Made by a program: the position numbers and the translations under genes. From assembly GCA_905116865.2 (NCBI GenBank), contig CAJHNH020008543.1, forward strand, positions 854,606-918,605: a stretch of DNA of 64,000 bases, given 5' to 3'. Position 1 is the first letter of the stretch; each line of letters begins with the position of its first letter. This document shows positions 14,701 to 29,700 of this stretch, piece after piece. The notes under the pieces were generated by a model. The model searched no databases. It saw nothing but the letters and a program-made list of their open reading frames with translations, and was not told the origin of the DNA. This stretch comes from Candidula unifasciata. Lineage: Eukaryota > Mollusca > Gastropoda > Stylommatophora > Geomitridae.

Positions 14701-17700
14701 AAATCAGGAAAATGGAAAAATCTACTTTCTGAAAAGTTGTGAAGGCTATTCTTTTATAAAAAGACTAAGGAGACTAATGATGGACAACAGTAATGAAATG
14801 ATGAAGTAACTGGAGCCAGTGACATGTGGTTTTTGGCAAAACTGTTGAGAATATGAGAAGCTAAATAACGTTTTTAAAGTATTCTAACAGAAGAGATCAA
14901 ATAGACAAATTGGCTTCAAGTGAGGGAAACACAAGGGAAGAGGCAGAAGAAGACAGAGAAAACTCCATCTAAAAAGCTTAAAGATGTGGACAATAATTAA
15001 AATATGTTGACTGTTGGTGTTTTCCAGACATGTTATATGAAGGAATGGACACAAGGACTTAGTTTACAACTGACAGGATTCATGGAAAGAGAGTAAGGGG
15101 AAGGCAAAGAGATACATATTTTGATGGCTAGACCATTTGGATGGGATGAGACAAGAACACTAAACTGATTTAGGATTCTGTTGGTCATGTGGAAGAGCAA
15201 AAACATGACAGCCTATGATTATTAGCACAGCACATAGGGATGATGAATAATTGTCCAAAAGACAGCAGCCAAATTTACAAAACACACCATTTGTAGTCGA
15301 GTCAACTTCTCCAGCTCCCACTGGTGGTCAAACAAGAGTGAGTCGCCCCTGGGTCTCCAACCATTCAAGTTCTCTTCCCCTCGTACGTAGGTCAAGGATG
15401 TGTCCAGGACTTTTCGTTGTCTACGCTCAGAACCTGTCATTGTATAGATGGATGGACATGTGAATGAATATGAATGGATGATTAAAAAAATGGAGATTGG
15501 TGGATGATGGATTGGTAAGAGAAAAATATAGGTGGATGAAAAGATTGCTTTACGGATGGATAAACCAAAAGGTTTTTGATAAATTGGTAAATAAGTGAGT
15601 GAATGAAAAATGAAATAATAAATTTATGCTAGATCAACAGGTGGACAAATTAGTGGATAAGTAGATAGATGAATAAATGAATGCATGTATATTAATGGAC
15701 TGATAATGGATATTCTGGTGAATAATTAGATAAATAAATAAACATAAAACAGTGGATGGGCTAATCGATGTATCAATGAAAATATAAGTCATAGCTAAGT
15801 GGTTCAAGTGGTAGGATTGACTTCATTGCAACAGGTGTTATCCCATATGGCCTGGTCTCTCTCCACAGAAAGGCTAGCTACCTGCCAAAAGTGTCACACA
15901 AAGCATGAACTCTGCACCCCTAGTGATGATCCCAGAGGATCTCCATGAGAACTGAACTTATGAACCAGACAACGTGTCTATGACATGAATCCACAATCTT
16001 CAGAGCATGAGGAAAATGGCTTGACCACTTTGCCATTGAGACCCCTATGCACCTATCATGATCCCCCACGCCAGTCGGCAAGGCACCTGATGATGATGAT
16101 GCACCTATCATTAGATAGATTAGTAAATCAAGCCAATTTTAAATTATAAGACAGTACATTAATTACTTGGCATAATGCTGACCCCATTACACAACTAGTG
16201 CCGATTGGTCTTTACAAATATGAGTGCTCTTCCCATATGCCCGATACGCTAAAGGCATGAAAATGGATCTTTACTTTTACTTACATTAATTACTTGTAAT
16301 TTCCAAGATAGAAAAACTGAAACTACCTGTCTCATAGTACTGACGCAGCAGCAGTTCATAGACACCTGATACTTTCCCACAGTCATGACTCTTGTAGGCT
16401 CCAAACAGATTCCGCAGGGCCCTGAAACGGGGACTGGAACACATGAGGGGAAGTAACCCCTGTTATTATGACAGCATGCAACACTGGCAGGCACGACATG
16501 CCACTGTAAGCGAGAAGTGGACTGGGCAGGGAACATTGCTTCTACTACAAGGGTTGATCACTTAACTAGAGACAACTTTAAATGTGATATCACTACATTT
16601 GGAACACATTACTTTTCCTGTCCCATTCTTCTCTAATGTTATCCCCTTATTTTCCAGGTGTTATTATAACACCTTCTCTTCCAGAGCTACATTTTGTCAG
16701 TACCATGAAACTAAAAACTTGTTGCTCTAGGGTCTAACAATTTCAGCATAGACACTGTTGAGTTCAACACTATCTTAGACCAAAAGAATTAACAGAAAAC
16801 AAAAGAAGAATTGACACCATTTTATCAATGATAGATAAATAAGACTAGCATAAGGGCATGAAGCGATAAGCTTCAAATACTCAGTCACAGCATTATGAGG
16901 GTTAGTGTTGGCCCTAATTACTTTCATCTTGGTATTCTGCAGTAATGTAGTATCCAGCCTAAAATGGGTACCAAATAATATTTTGGAAAGTAAAGGCGGC
17001 TGGTGTGATGCTGACCTCATCAGCTGTCACGTGTCACTTAGTCTATAAACAAAATATATCCAATGGGAAAAAGGGTGTAAAAGGGTCTATTACTTTACTA
17101 GAAAATAATTTAAATGGTGCGGGGATACCATGGTCATGAGCGGTTGACAATGTATATTTCTTTATCTGGGAATTAAACAAAATGTTCGCATAGAGATGGG
17201 GGGATATCTACTATACTAGCCTTGTTTTTATTGGTTGCCACAAAAGTAGGAAGAGTTAGTACTTACTGGTGGTCAGAAGATTTAGGGAATAAGTTCTTAT
17301 TGGTTGCCACAAAAGTAGGAAGAGTTAGTACTTACTGGTGGTCAGAAGATTTAGGGAATAAGTTCTTATTGGTTGCCACAAAAGTAGGAAAGAGTTAGTA
17401 CTTACTGGTGGTCAGAAGATTTAGGGAATAAGTTCTTATTGGTTGCCACAAAAGTAGGAAGAGTTAGTACTTACTGGTGGTCAGAAGATTTAGGGAATAA
17501 GTTCTTATTGGTTGCCACAAAAGTAGGAAGAGTTAGTACTTACTGGTGGTCAGAAGATTTAGGGAATAAGTTCTTATTGGTTGCCACAAAAGTAGGAAGA
17601 GTTAGTACTTACTGGTGGTCAGAAGATTTAGGGAATAAGTTCTTATTGGTTGCCACAAAAGTAGGAAGAGTTAGTACTTACTGGTGGTCAGAAGATTTAG

Positions 17701-20700
17701 GGAATAAGTTCTTATTGGTTGCCACAAAAGTAGGAAGAGTTAGTACTTACTGGTGGTCAGAAGATTTAGGGAATAAGTTCTTATTGGTTTCCACAAAAGT
17801 AGGAAGAGTTAGTACTTACTGGTGATCAGAAGATTTAGGGAATAAGTTCTTACTGGTTGCCACAAAAGTAGGAAGAGTTAATACTTACTGGTGGTCAGAA
17901 GATTTAGGGAATAAGTTTTTATTGGTTGCCACAAAAGTAGGAAGAGTTAATACTTACTGGTGGTCAGAATATTTAGGGAATAAGTTCTTATTGGTTGCTA
18001 CAAAAGTAGGAAGAGTTAGTACTTACTGGTGGTCAGAAGAATCAGTTCTTATTGGTTGTGACAAGAGAAGGAGGAGTTAATTTTATTATATGCTATCACA
18101 AGAGTGGAAGTAATTAGTTCTTATTTGTGGTCACAAGGACAGGAGGACTCAATTCCGGCTGATGGTCCTAAGGATACAAAGGGGCACTTCTTACTGATTT
18201 ACAAATGGTGAGGTAGGTTTAAAAAAAAATATAACATTGAAAAGCAGACAGGATTGAACTGATAAACAACAGCGATGGTATAGGGTAAAATTTAAAACTA
18301 AAACAAAAGGAAACTAAAAAAATAAACAGCTTCAAGCACCTGGTTTATTACAGAAGATCCTTGTGTGGGTTCATGGGGCCCTATTACAGGGAAAACAAGA
18401 AAAGACCCACTGCCTACCCAAAAGCATGTCATAAGAGCTGACTAATTGGGAGCTTCCTTTGAAGTCGGAATGCATCTGCCTGAGAGGCAAGGAACCAATA
18501 GTCTGCATACACAAAAGTCAGATCTGTAAAACGTATACACACGCAACACTCAGGTTCTAGAACAGGACTGCAGTCCAAAAGTGGATGAACAACCAGAATT
18601 TTCCACTTCAGTTTACAGCTGGTGAACACAAAGAAGAAGAAGATTACAGGAGATACAAGGGAAAGTTTTAACATGAAATAAAGGTAAACAGAATAGCATA
18701 TGGTGCCAATATTTGAAAATATTCCTGACTGAACAGTTTCTACTGAATTCTTTTTTTTTTTTCATCTTTTATTTCCTTCCTTCTGGCTATGCATATAAAA
18801 TATTCCATGAGTCACCACTGAAAGCCACCACGGTGTAGCGGCTAGGTGCTTGCCTGTGAATCAGAAGATTGTGTGTTCAAGTCCTGGCACAGCCAGACAT
18901 TTTTTTAAAAATGACCTTCTCTCTCAGGTCGACCCAGCCTTGAGTGGGTACGGTTCTAGGAAGTAAAGATGGTCGACGGGATGGTGACCACTTCACCCAC
19001 CAAGTGCAAAATGGTCTATAAAATATAGGTCTAGCCCTATATGCCCAATACACCTGAAGGCGTGGAAAAGGGTCTTTTTATTAATTTTTTACATGTTACC
19101 ACTCTTAACAATATTATTGTTTAAATAACCCAATCAGTAATTAGCAATTAATTTTTTAACAGTAAATCCTATATGAATGTTACTTGTTAATTTAGGAAAA
19201 TGGGTAAAATTCGTATTATAATGCTTAATTTTAAAATGGACAAGTTGTAATAGTTATCATTGGGAAGGGGCCAGGTGTAAAAAAAAAGTGGGGGGTTGGT
19301 GGGGTGATAACATTTTGAACTGACTGACATACTCAGGAGTACTTCAAAAACTGCACTTAAAGCAATGAAACAAAATAATAAGCAAGGAGCCAAAATCAGG
19401 ACCATGCAAGTACTGTACACTCACTGAATGGAGATTATGTACTGGAGAAACACCATGTTTTACATATCCTTAAATTCTTCTAACTAGCTAACTTTGTAGT
19501 AATCTGATTAAATACTAACACCTTTAAAAATAGAGTAGTTTAGTAGCAGCTGTAATAGTAGTGGTGGTGGTGGTAGTGTCAGTAGTAGTAGTAGTTGTAA
19601 CATCAGTGGTGGTAGTAGTAGCAGTAGTCAAAGTAGTAATAGTGGACGTAGCAGTGGTGAAGACATTTGTCATTGCAGTAGGGGCAGTGGTAGCAATAGC
19701 AGTATAGGTCTTGGTAAAGGTAAAGGTAAAGGTAAAGTCAGGAGATGTGAACCAGCATCATTGCACAGGGTTATAAACCATAAGTGCTCTGTCACCAGTA
19801 CGGACAGCTGATAAGAAACTGTTCGCTTGTGTCACCGTCCGCACGTAACTCTGTATCTACAGCGACATTCCTCGATTAATCCAGAGTGTCACTCTGGTAC
19901 CCATTTCCTAGAGGCAGGGTAAACCCCAGGAACCGCACGGTTTAGAACACCGATCGTGGCTGCAGCGAGTCGCAGCTGGATTTGAAAGCGAGCCTTCTAT
20001 CGACTGCGCATAACGCAGCTGGTGGTGGTGGTGGTATTTGTTGTAGCAGTAGTAGTGGTGGTAGAAGTGGTAGTAGCACAACAGCAGTAGTACTAGTAGT
20101 AGTGGTAGTAGTAACGATAATAATCATTACATAAAACTGCAAATAAATTACAATTCAATCATATATTATCAGAGCAAGAACATCAAACACAAGCACTATA
20201 ATTTGCTAGCAAAAGTAAGATATTTTAAGACATGCCAGGTTACATTCTTTGACAACATTTATATGCAGAGTACATATACATTTAGAAAGGAAACTTAACT
20301 TGGTTTAATTATAGTAAACAAAGTAGCAATATTAGTGTACAAGAATACATCAACTCTTTTAGTGCAAGCAGTAAATTACATTTGATTTGTTGTTTTCTTC
20401 TGTAAATTAGTAACCATGAAAATGAGATATCCGTGAAGTCCTGAAAAGGTGACCAAAAGAGTTAAAATCAAGAATGAGGTCATAAGAGAAAAAAAGGTGG
20501 CAAGGAACCAATTTTAAATTACATACAAGGACAGCAAATCAAATGGTTTGCCCACTTAGAGAGATTGTCTCATGACAACATACTATACAAGGCATACACC
20601 TATAGAGGACAAGGACATAGAGCACAATTTAGACCAAAAACAAGATGGAATGATAACATCAGAGAAACTCTACAACAGTACAATGAGTCTATAGCTGAGG

Positions 20701-23700
20701 TAGCTAAAACAGCCAGAAGCAGAACCTTATATCTCCCTCAACACCTGAAGCAGTAAAATAGGAAGTGAAGAAGAGGAAGAAGATTTCTTTTGTGTTCCCG
20801 ACATCATCTTACGCAACTTCTTACTTTCCTTTTCTTTAAATAATTACTTCTGTAAGTTTGACTGATTTAGACAAGTTGTTGGCTTTTTGTGCCTGTTGTA
20901 GCATACTGTCTCTTTGTTTATAAGTCAGTGTGGTCTACTTCTTTCCCTAATGTTTTATTTGTCCCTATTTCTCTTCCAAACTGGCATTCAATTTTAATAA
21001 GCATATTACATGTAAAATGTATTTCACTTGAACAAAGTCAGTTTAATTGAAATGAGTATAAAATTAAACGGAGCATCAGAAGTTAGAAATAGTAGTTTTT
21101 CATAAAATAATATCCCGTTCAACCCTCAGTTATAATAGATATATTAGAAGGTACTGGCCTTTTTAACGAAATAGATAAAGAAAAGTAAACAAAAATAATA
21201 TAGTGAGTGGTGGAGATCTTGTGCATTGAAATGTAAATAAGTGGTAGGGTAAGGGATATTATTCTAAAATTACTAGCCCTGAAAATAGGAAGTAAAGTAA
21301 TAAGTAACCCTTTTCATGACAGTGGCATATCGGGCATCTGATGCAAGACTCAGATTTTCACAGCCCAATCAGCTCCAGGTGAGTTATGTGGTCAACATCT
21401 TGCTGGCCACCTTTACTTTCCAGGAATTTACATAGTGCTCATTTTAGGCAGTGTCAACATGGGAACCGAGATCATTATCAAAGCAAAATCCTACCTGCTG
21501 GTGATTCGAATCCAAGACCTCCAGGCCTACCAGCAGGTGCTATGCCACTGCAGGTCCCATGAGTCATTTTCCCCATGTGGGTTCTTAGGTCTTATTTAGG
21601 AAACAAAGAATAGACCCACTCCCTTCCCCTCTCTCCACCCAAACCCAACAAGCATGTCAACAACTAAAAATTTGCTGAATTAGCATTGTTTCTTTCAAAG
21701 TCAGACTGCAACTGCCTGAAGGGCAAGGAACCAACAGTATGCATACAGACAAGCAAGATCTGTAAAATGGATGTGCATGCAAAACTCAAGATCTGGAACA
21801 AGATTAAAATCCAGAAGTTGAAGAACACCCATAGCTTTCAACCAGAGTTTACAGCTTGTGAATGCCAAAAAGAAGAAGAAATGGTCATTCTATTCAAAAC
21901 AAAATACTACAAATAAAAAATTGTTTCCTGACAATTAGCCAAAAATATCAATGTCACCACAGTGACATGTCAAATGAAGAATTATTTTTATTTTGCTACA
22001 ACAGCAGATAATTCCAAACCTTGGGGCAGAGATCTTTGTGTCACGTGGATGGATGACCATACACAGATCTCTGGTAATACATGCAGGCTGGGCACAGTTT
22101 TCCACCTGTTCAAGGTAATTTAAAAAAAAAATTTAAACATTCATGTTTGCCTTGTAAATCAGTAAGTAAATTTGTCACTACCTTATGAAGCAGGCACCAC
22201 TATCATCATCATTATTGCCATCGTCTTTGTCATCTTCATCATGATAGTAAACATAATCATAATCAGACATGCCCTTGTGGGTTGTTGGGAAAACAAGAAT
22301 AGATCCACTGCCTCCCCAACAAGCATGTAGTAAGAGTCGACTGATTGGGGGCTTCTTTCAAAGTCTGCCTGAGAGGCAAGGATTCAACAGTCTGCACACA
22401 ATTAAGTCAGATCTGTTAAATGGATGTGCATGCAACACTCATGCTCTGGAACAAGACTTAACTCTTTGAGTCCAAGGGGGTTTAGCATCAGAGGCCCAAG
22501 GGGTGGTCAAGAGAGATCTAAAATCGATGCATCTTGCGTTTATTGGGCCTCTAGGGAGGAACCTATAAACGTATGGTGTGTTCCTTGGGACTCAAAGAGT
22601 TAACTCCAGAGGTGGACAGACAACCAGAACTTTCTGCTGGAGTTTACAGCCGGTGAATGAAAAGAAGAAGAAGAAGAAGAAGATAATCAGGCAGCAATGC
22701 ACTTCATAGAATGTTTGTATGATTTAACTCGTGTTGCATATTACCCTGATTAACTCCTGTTTGGCTCCACACTGTGTTTCATGTGTGATCAGCTACTGTT
22801 ACTGTGCACTAATCTACACATTCTGTGTTGTTACACATTTTAGATTTGGTCTCAGCTTAGTCAAGAATGGAAGCCATGGTAGTGTAGTGGTTAGACACTC
22901 ACTTGTAGGTCTGACTGTCTTGGGTTTAAACCAGCACTGAGCCAGATTTGTTTAATAAATGACCCTGGCTTCCAGGTTCACCCAGTCCTACATAGATACC
23001 AGGTAAAGTCATGGGAAGTAAAGCCAGAAAGCATGATGTTGACCCCATCATTCACCTAGTGCCATTGCTCTAAAATATAGGTTTAGCACTACAAATCTCT
23101 ATGCCTAAGGGTGTGGAGAAAGGTTTATTTTTTTAAAGCAAAAAATGGTGGCAAAAATATTTCATGCAGCAGCACAGATTTTGTCTTTGAAATAATAGTT
23201 GTGTTTGTTCATTGTGATTTCCTTTGAGCATTTGCTTCAAAATCTGTGATGGAGTGTTATCTGACATTTACTTGTTTATGAGAATTATCTTATCTTAGTC
23301 AGGCTCATTCTGTCTCAAAACTATATTATCATATTTTTTGCATCTTTCTGTTCAGATACACTGCCAATCATTGTTGATACAGATGTTCCTCCATGAATGA
23401 TGTCAAATGCTAACATCTTCCCTCTTTGTTTCATCCTATTTTACTTTGCCCTCCAGTTTTACCCTTAAGATGACATGCTCAAAGAATATAAATTGTTCTT
23501 TTTTAAAAATTGGTAACCAGTTGCTTTGGTGAGTCAATTTCTTTCAAGATATCTTAATTACACCTTTTATTCTGTCCAGTGTTTTCATCACTCTTATAAA
23601 ATCACATCTCAACAGCTTCCATGTAATTTCTCACTAATTTGCAGACCATCCATATTTCACTTCCATACATCATCTGGGTAAAGATTTGACATCCAACATT

Positions 23701-26700
23701 CAGAACAAATCCATATTAGCTCCGTATTACTCCTTAACGGTCAGCAAAAAGTCTATATACTTTTTGTCTTCTGGTTAACTACTCACATTGCTTTCCCCCA
23801 GAGACTCAAGTGGCACCTGGGATGGGTTTTCAATATTTTATATTTCATTTTTTGCCCTATAACCTCAGGTTTGGTTTTATATAGCTCTTCAGAATTCTCT
23901 TTCTCCTATCCATTACCAAAAATATATACAGCACAGAATATTCTTCATGGAGATAACTGTGACTTCCAGAGCACTCACATGGGTAGCAGAACAAGTCACC
24001 ACACATGCAGTAATCGTTTCAGACTCTATGAGCATGCTTCAAAAAATCGCTACAAGTAGTCTACACTCTGAGTGGGTAGAAAGCCTTCAGAAGTCGCAGT
24101 TAATCTCCATCATCTGGATCCACACATCTGCGTATGCAGGAGTAAATGGTAATAAAAGAGCAGACCAGCTAGCAAGTATTACACCAATGCAAATGAGAAG
24201 AAGCATGGACAGAGCTGATATCATCAACACTGTATGGACTAGGTTGGGGAATAATGGCGAATCTCTGACGCTAATACGACTGCGTGACCAAGAGGTTAAG
24301 TTTGGTGAAGCATATCTATGTCGTCTTCGAGGTAAAGCTCGGAGATACTATAACCAACTCCTCACGGGAACAATCAGTAGAGGTATGAAAACAATCTGTT
24401 GAGGTATCCTGGAGCGGCTGCTGCATCGAAGGACTGAGCATGTATGGGGATGCCCAATGTGCAAAGATGTCAACTGTGATAACATTCTTCATCTTGGACC
24501 CAGATACAGATTTTATTTTGTTGCCAATCTTTCTCAAACATGAACTTCTAGAAACATGACAGGACCAACCTCCAGGTAGGCAGACAAAGTCATGTAGACT
24601 TTCTCTCCGTAAACAGTGACTCGGTTGAGCATAGGAGAGTTGTGCAGGGAGCTATCCCAGGCTGCTTCAAACTGGAAAAATACCCTGAAAAAAAAGAGGT
24701 GAAATATTAATCTTTAATATCAGCTAATGTGAAAGTTGCTAGTGGTCAGGTCCGGTTCAGCTTCATAGCAAATGAGCCACCCAGCAATTGCTCCATTCCT
24801 TTCACAGTGAAACTACCACAAAATTCTCACCATTATCATCTGTGAAAAACTGAACAGACCAAGAATCTGAACTAAGTTATAAAAATTAATTCAGTATGAA
24901 AGCACACCATCATTAATGGAGAATGCATGATTGAGATCATGAGAATGATAGGTTCAGCAGAATCTGGATTTGATGCTCTGCAAATTATCTTAGAGGTTAA
25001 GCACATTAATAAAAAGTCAGAAAGAAAGCAGTGAAATATTATTTCAAACCTTTTGAATGTTGAATTAGGAGTACAAACAAAGAGTTCCAATTCCAAGGGC
25101 ACCAGTAACTGTTTGATTGTTTATCTGTCTAGCCTTTTCCTTGATCCTTGAGAATCAGTCAAATTCCCTGGCAACTCCTCAACACCTCAAACTTTTTATG
25201 TAGCTCATCTTGTGACTAAATGATATTTTATCATAATTTTTTTTACATTAGAAACTTCAAGGAAAAAACTTGGCACATAACTGTGTGGTCATCTTTAGTT
25301 ACCTGTCATCATTCTGGTATTGTAGGAAATGAGCAGGGAACAGACCAAGGGACAGAACTGTAGTCTCAATGTCATAGTCATAGAACTCTTGTGTGTTTCT
25401 GATACGACCTGTCAGAATATTCAAAAATATATTTATATATAATTAGTGAAAGTAATTTTAAAAAAAAGAACTTTGGTTTATCTATCACAGAACAATGACT
25501 TATCACTACAAAACTAAAGTATTTCACTAAACAGCTATAGCTTATCACTACAAAACTATGGCTTATCACTACACAAGTGAGGTTTATCACTATAAAACTA
25601 TGGCTTGTCACTACACAGCTAAAGTTTATCACTACAAAACTATGGCTTGTCACTACACAGCTAAGGTTTATCACTACACAGCTAAGGTGTATCACTAAAC
25701 AGCTATGGTTTATCACTTTAAAACTATAACTTATCACTACAGAACTATGATTTATCACTACACAACTAAGGTTTATCACTAAACAGCTATGGTTTATCAC
25801 TACAAGACTATGGTTTATCACTACAAACTATGGCTGATCACTACACAACTAAAGTTTCTCATTAAACAGCTATGGTTTATAACTACAAAACTAAGGTTTA
25901 TCACTAAACACCTATGGTTTATCACTACAAACTATGGCTGATCACTAAACAACTAAGGTTTATCACTAAAAACCCAAATTTTTTATTACAAATCCCTGGT
26001 TTATCACTTCACAACTATGGTTTACCACTATCAATAAACCAACTGGTGATTAAGATTAACCCCAAAGACAGGACATACAAACAACATTCAGTACCATTTT
26101 TTTGGATCCAGTGAGCAGGAGTGATACACATCTGTGCTAGAATATACTCACTACAAGCATGAAAGATTTGTATATAAGATTATCTTGCATGTTATGAGAA
26201 GAGAAAAACTGCACACATTTCAGCAAATGAACATATTTATGGAAAGAGAGTTAGAGGAAGACATTGAGAGAAAATTCTTTGACATGCTTTGGTCATGACA
26301 TTGAAAAATGTCAACGCACAAATTGATGTTGAAGACCACGAGATGAGGAGAAGTAAGGCCACTCTTACCAGTCATTAAGGGGGATCCAGGTTCGAATCAT
26401 TGGTAAGGTGATTGAAGTTTTTTTTTGTTGGGGACAAAAATAAATGTCCTATCCTGCAGAATTTGTGGCTTCAACACAGGTTTTAAATCCTTAGGTTCAC
26501 AACCTTCTGACCTACACTGCCCTAAAAATCTGTAAATACAGACAGTAACGACAGATGATGATGATGATGATGAAAACCTCCTGAAACAAAGCACATACCA
26601 ACAACCAGCTCTCTAACATCCTTCCAAGCAAAGTGAGTTCGCTTCTCATGTACGATGGTAATGCGCAGACGACGTTGTATGCCCTGGTGCAGCATGAAGA

Positions 26701-29700
26701 TCCCTTGGGTTGGTAACTCGTCAGAGTGATCGACCACCACTGGCACATACCTGAGATTGCACACAACATCATTATCAGCACTCTCATTATACTCATCATC
26801 ATTATCATGAATGAAAATAATTAATATAATAATAATCATCATTTAAATCACTGCCATCATGAACAATATCATTATTATCACATGAGCATCATTACAGTTA
26901 TTACCATCATCATCACAGTCAGCATTCTTTACTATCATCTTCACTGTCATAATCATCATCATCACAGTCAGTATTATCTTTACTATCATCTTCACTGTCA
27001 TAATCATTATCATCACAGTCAGTATTATCTTTACTATCATCTTTACTGTCATAATCCTCATCATCACAGTCAGTATTATCTTTACTATCATCTTTACTGT
27101 CATAATCATCATCATCACAGTCAGTATTATCTTTACTATCCTCTTTACTGTCATAATCATCATCATCATCACAGTCAGTATTATTTAAAATCATCTTCAC
27201 TGTCATAATCATCATCATCACAGTCAGTATTATCTTTACTATCATCTTCACTATCATCATCACAATCACAATCAGCATTCTTTACTATCATCTTCAGGCT
27301 CATTATTATCATCATCATCATTATCATCAACACAGTCAGTATTATCTTTACTATCATCTTCACTATCATCATCACCATCAGAGTCAGCATTCTTTACTAT
27401 TATCTTCACTGTCATTATCATACTCGGTATCATTATTCTGCTCTGCTGCACCACACTCACTTTACAATAAAAGTATCTCTCAGCCCAGAAGAGCACCAGC
27501 TTTTGATCTAGCAGCTTCATCATTGCCCCCTACATCCGCACATCTTAGGTACACATATATGATATTCTGTTGAGCTGAGTCTTATGGGTTGATGCATGTC
27601 ACTCTTCAAAGCACACCAAGTTTATTTTTTCCATCAAAACATGCTCTATATGTCTGCTACAGCTATGTTTTGACAGTACTACCTTCTAGCATAAGCTGCC
27701 ATTATTGCCTCCACATTTATTAATTCTAGACAGCTTTCTTTTATGACAACTGTAAAAAATCTAAGCAGAAAAAAAACAAAACAAAGAAAAGAAGAAAACT
27801 CACTCTCCGTTTGGTGCTAACTCACAGATCTCAAACCAGACCAACAGGTCACACTGGGAATGCACTGGGCTGGAGCTAGAAAAATGAAAGGACAATAGAA
27901 ACACATTTACATGCATTGTCTTTGTTGACCCTTTGATCTCTCTTTTTACACTAGCAATCTTCTTTTTCTTCTTCTTCTTCTTCTTCTTCTTCTTCTTCTT
28001 CTTCTTCTTCTTCTTCTTCTTCTTTTTCACCTTCTTCTTCTTCTTCTTCTTCTTCTTCTTTTTCTTCTTCTTCTTTTTCTTCTTCTTCTTCTTTTTCTTC
28101 TTCTCCTCCTTTATCTTTTGTCCTACTGCATATGCCATTGGCAGAGAGGAGTTATTTATAATTTTCTGTCTTTTGTTAGTTATGTAGCTTGTGTTAATGT
28201 CATACAGCATTATGACTGTCTCTTTCTGATGTTTGTGATAAGTACAGGAAAAATACTCTAGAAAATGTAATAAAGGATAAATTAAATAACAGAACATAGG
28301 AACATACTTGAAGGATATAAAGGACAGAGGGACATACCTCAAGAAGATATGACAGAACACAGGATATATCTGGAGGAGATATAACTGAACATAGAGGATA
28401 CATGGAGAGATATAATAGAACACTGACACACACATGAAGGAGAAATAACAGAACACAGGAATATACCTGGAGGAGATATAACAGAAGATAGACACATACA
28501 TGGAGAAGATACAACAGGATATAGACACATACATGGAAGAGATATAACAGAGCATAGACACATACATGGAGGAGATATAACAGAACAGAGGAACATATCT
28601 GGAGGAGATATAACAGAACACAGGAACATACCTGGAGGGAGCAATGATGCCATACTTGGATGAAGGAACTGGCTTTGACACTGACATCGCAGGGAAACTG
28701 CGACTTGGTGGTGGTCTCACACTGTAAATAGTTTTAAATAAGATATTGCTATTAAATAACTGACTCTCTTTCACTTCCATCTCTCCCATGTACGCACACA
28801 CTCACACACGCACTCACACACTTACACACAGCAATTTTCTCCTGGCAATCTAAATGTGGCAGTCTCTACAGTTGATAGAGGCAAAAGAAGTAACTAGGTT
28901 TACGACATCTTGTCAGCCTGCCTACTTACCCCGAGCAGTCCTTGGACTGTTCATGAAGAGGATGTTGCTGATAATGTCCAAGAACCTCAAAGACCAGGGG
29001 TTGAGTTTTGATATAGTCAACAAATGACTTAGTCACGTTTACGGTGAACTGAAAGTAACAATCGAGACAACTTTAAAAAAAATATTTTACAAAACTTGTA
29101 AATACCTATGCTCTGTTCAATTTCTCTATATCAAAAACAGATATATATGCAGTAAAATCTCGTTACAATGAACTTGCCTAACCTTGTTGCCCTGAAAAAC
29201 CACAAAACCAGCCATTCCTCTTCGGGCCAGTTCCCTGTAAATATGACTGTTCAACTTGTCTATAGTGACCTGTTTATAAGATGTTTAGTCAATGCAGTCA
29301 AAGTGAGTTTGCACTTGTGCAAACATTTAGGAGGTCATGATATGAAATTTTTTTTCTACAAATCACATTTAGGGAGATCTTCCTTCAAACCCTATAGTTT
29401 TTCAATAGCCAAGCTAATGACACATTTATCCTGTAAGCATCAGTGATAGAGGTCATGGGGTCATGACATGAGTCACCCAATACATATTTTTTTAAGGCCC
29501 CAGGGAGTGTTTCTATTTAATGCTTCGCCTGGAACGCGTAGTTAGTTAAACCTGACTTCGTGGCAAACTCTTGACGAACTTGTGACGAACTCTTTGTGGT
29601 CCGGGTTCACACCCAAGGGTAAGCAGAAAAGCCACATTTCTCCCAGATTTACAGTATTTATCATAGAATCAAGGGTTGCAATATCCATAGTACTGAGCCA

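Noticed and set aside
17439..17825. A 128-codon plus-strand frame with 23-residue repeats
   Set aside because: It is the 69 bp array. The frame has no flanking coding sequence on either side.
27800..28801. A 333-codon frame with poly-Lys
   Set aside because: It fuses exons 22 and 23, the 33 bp array, family F and the (CTT)n tract across a real intron.
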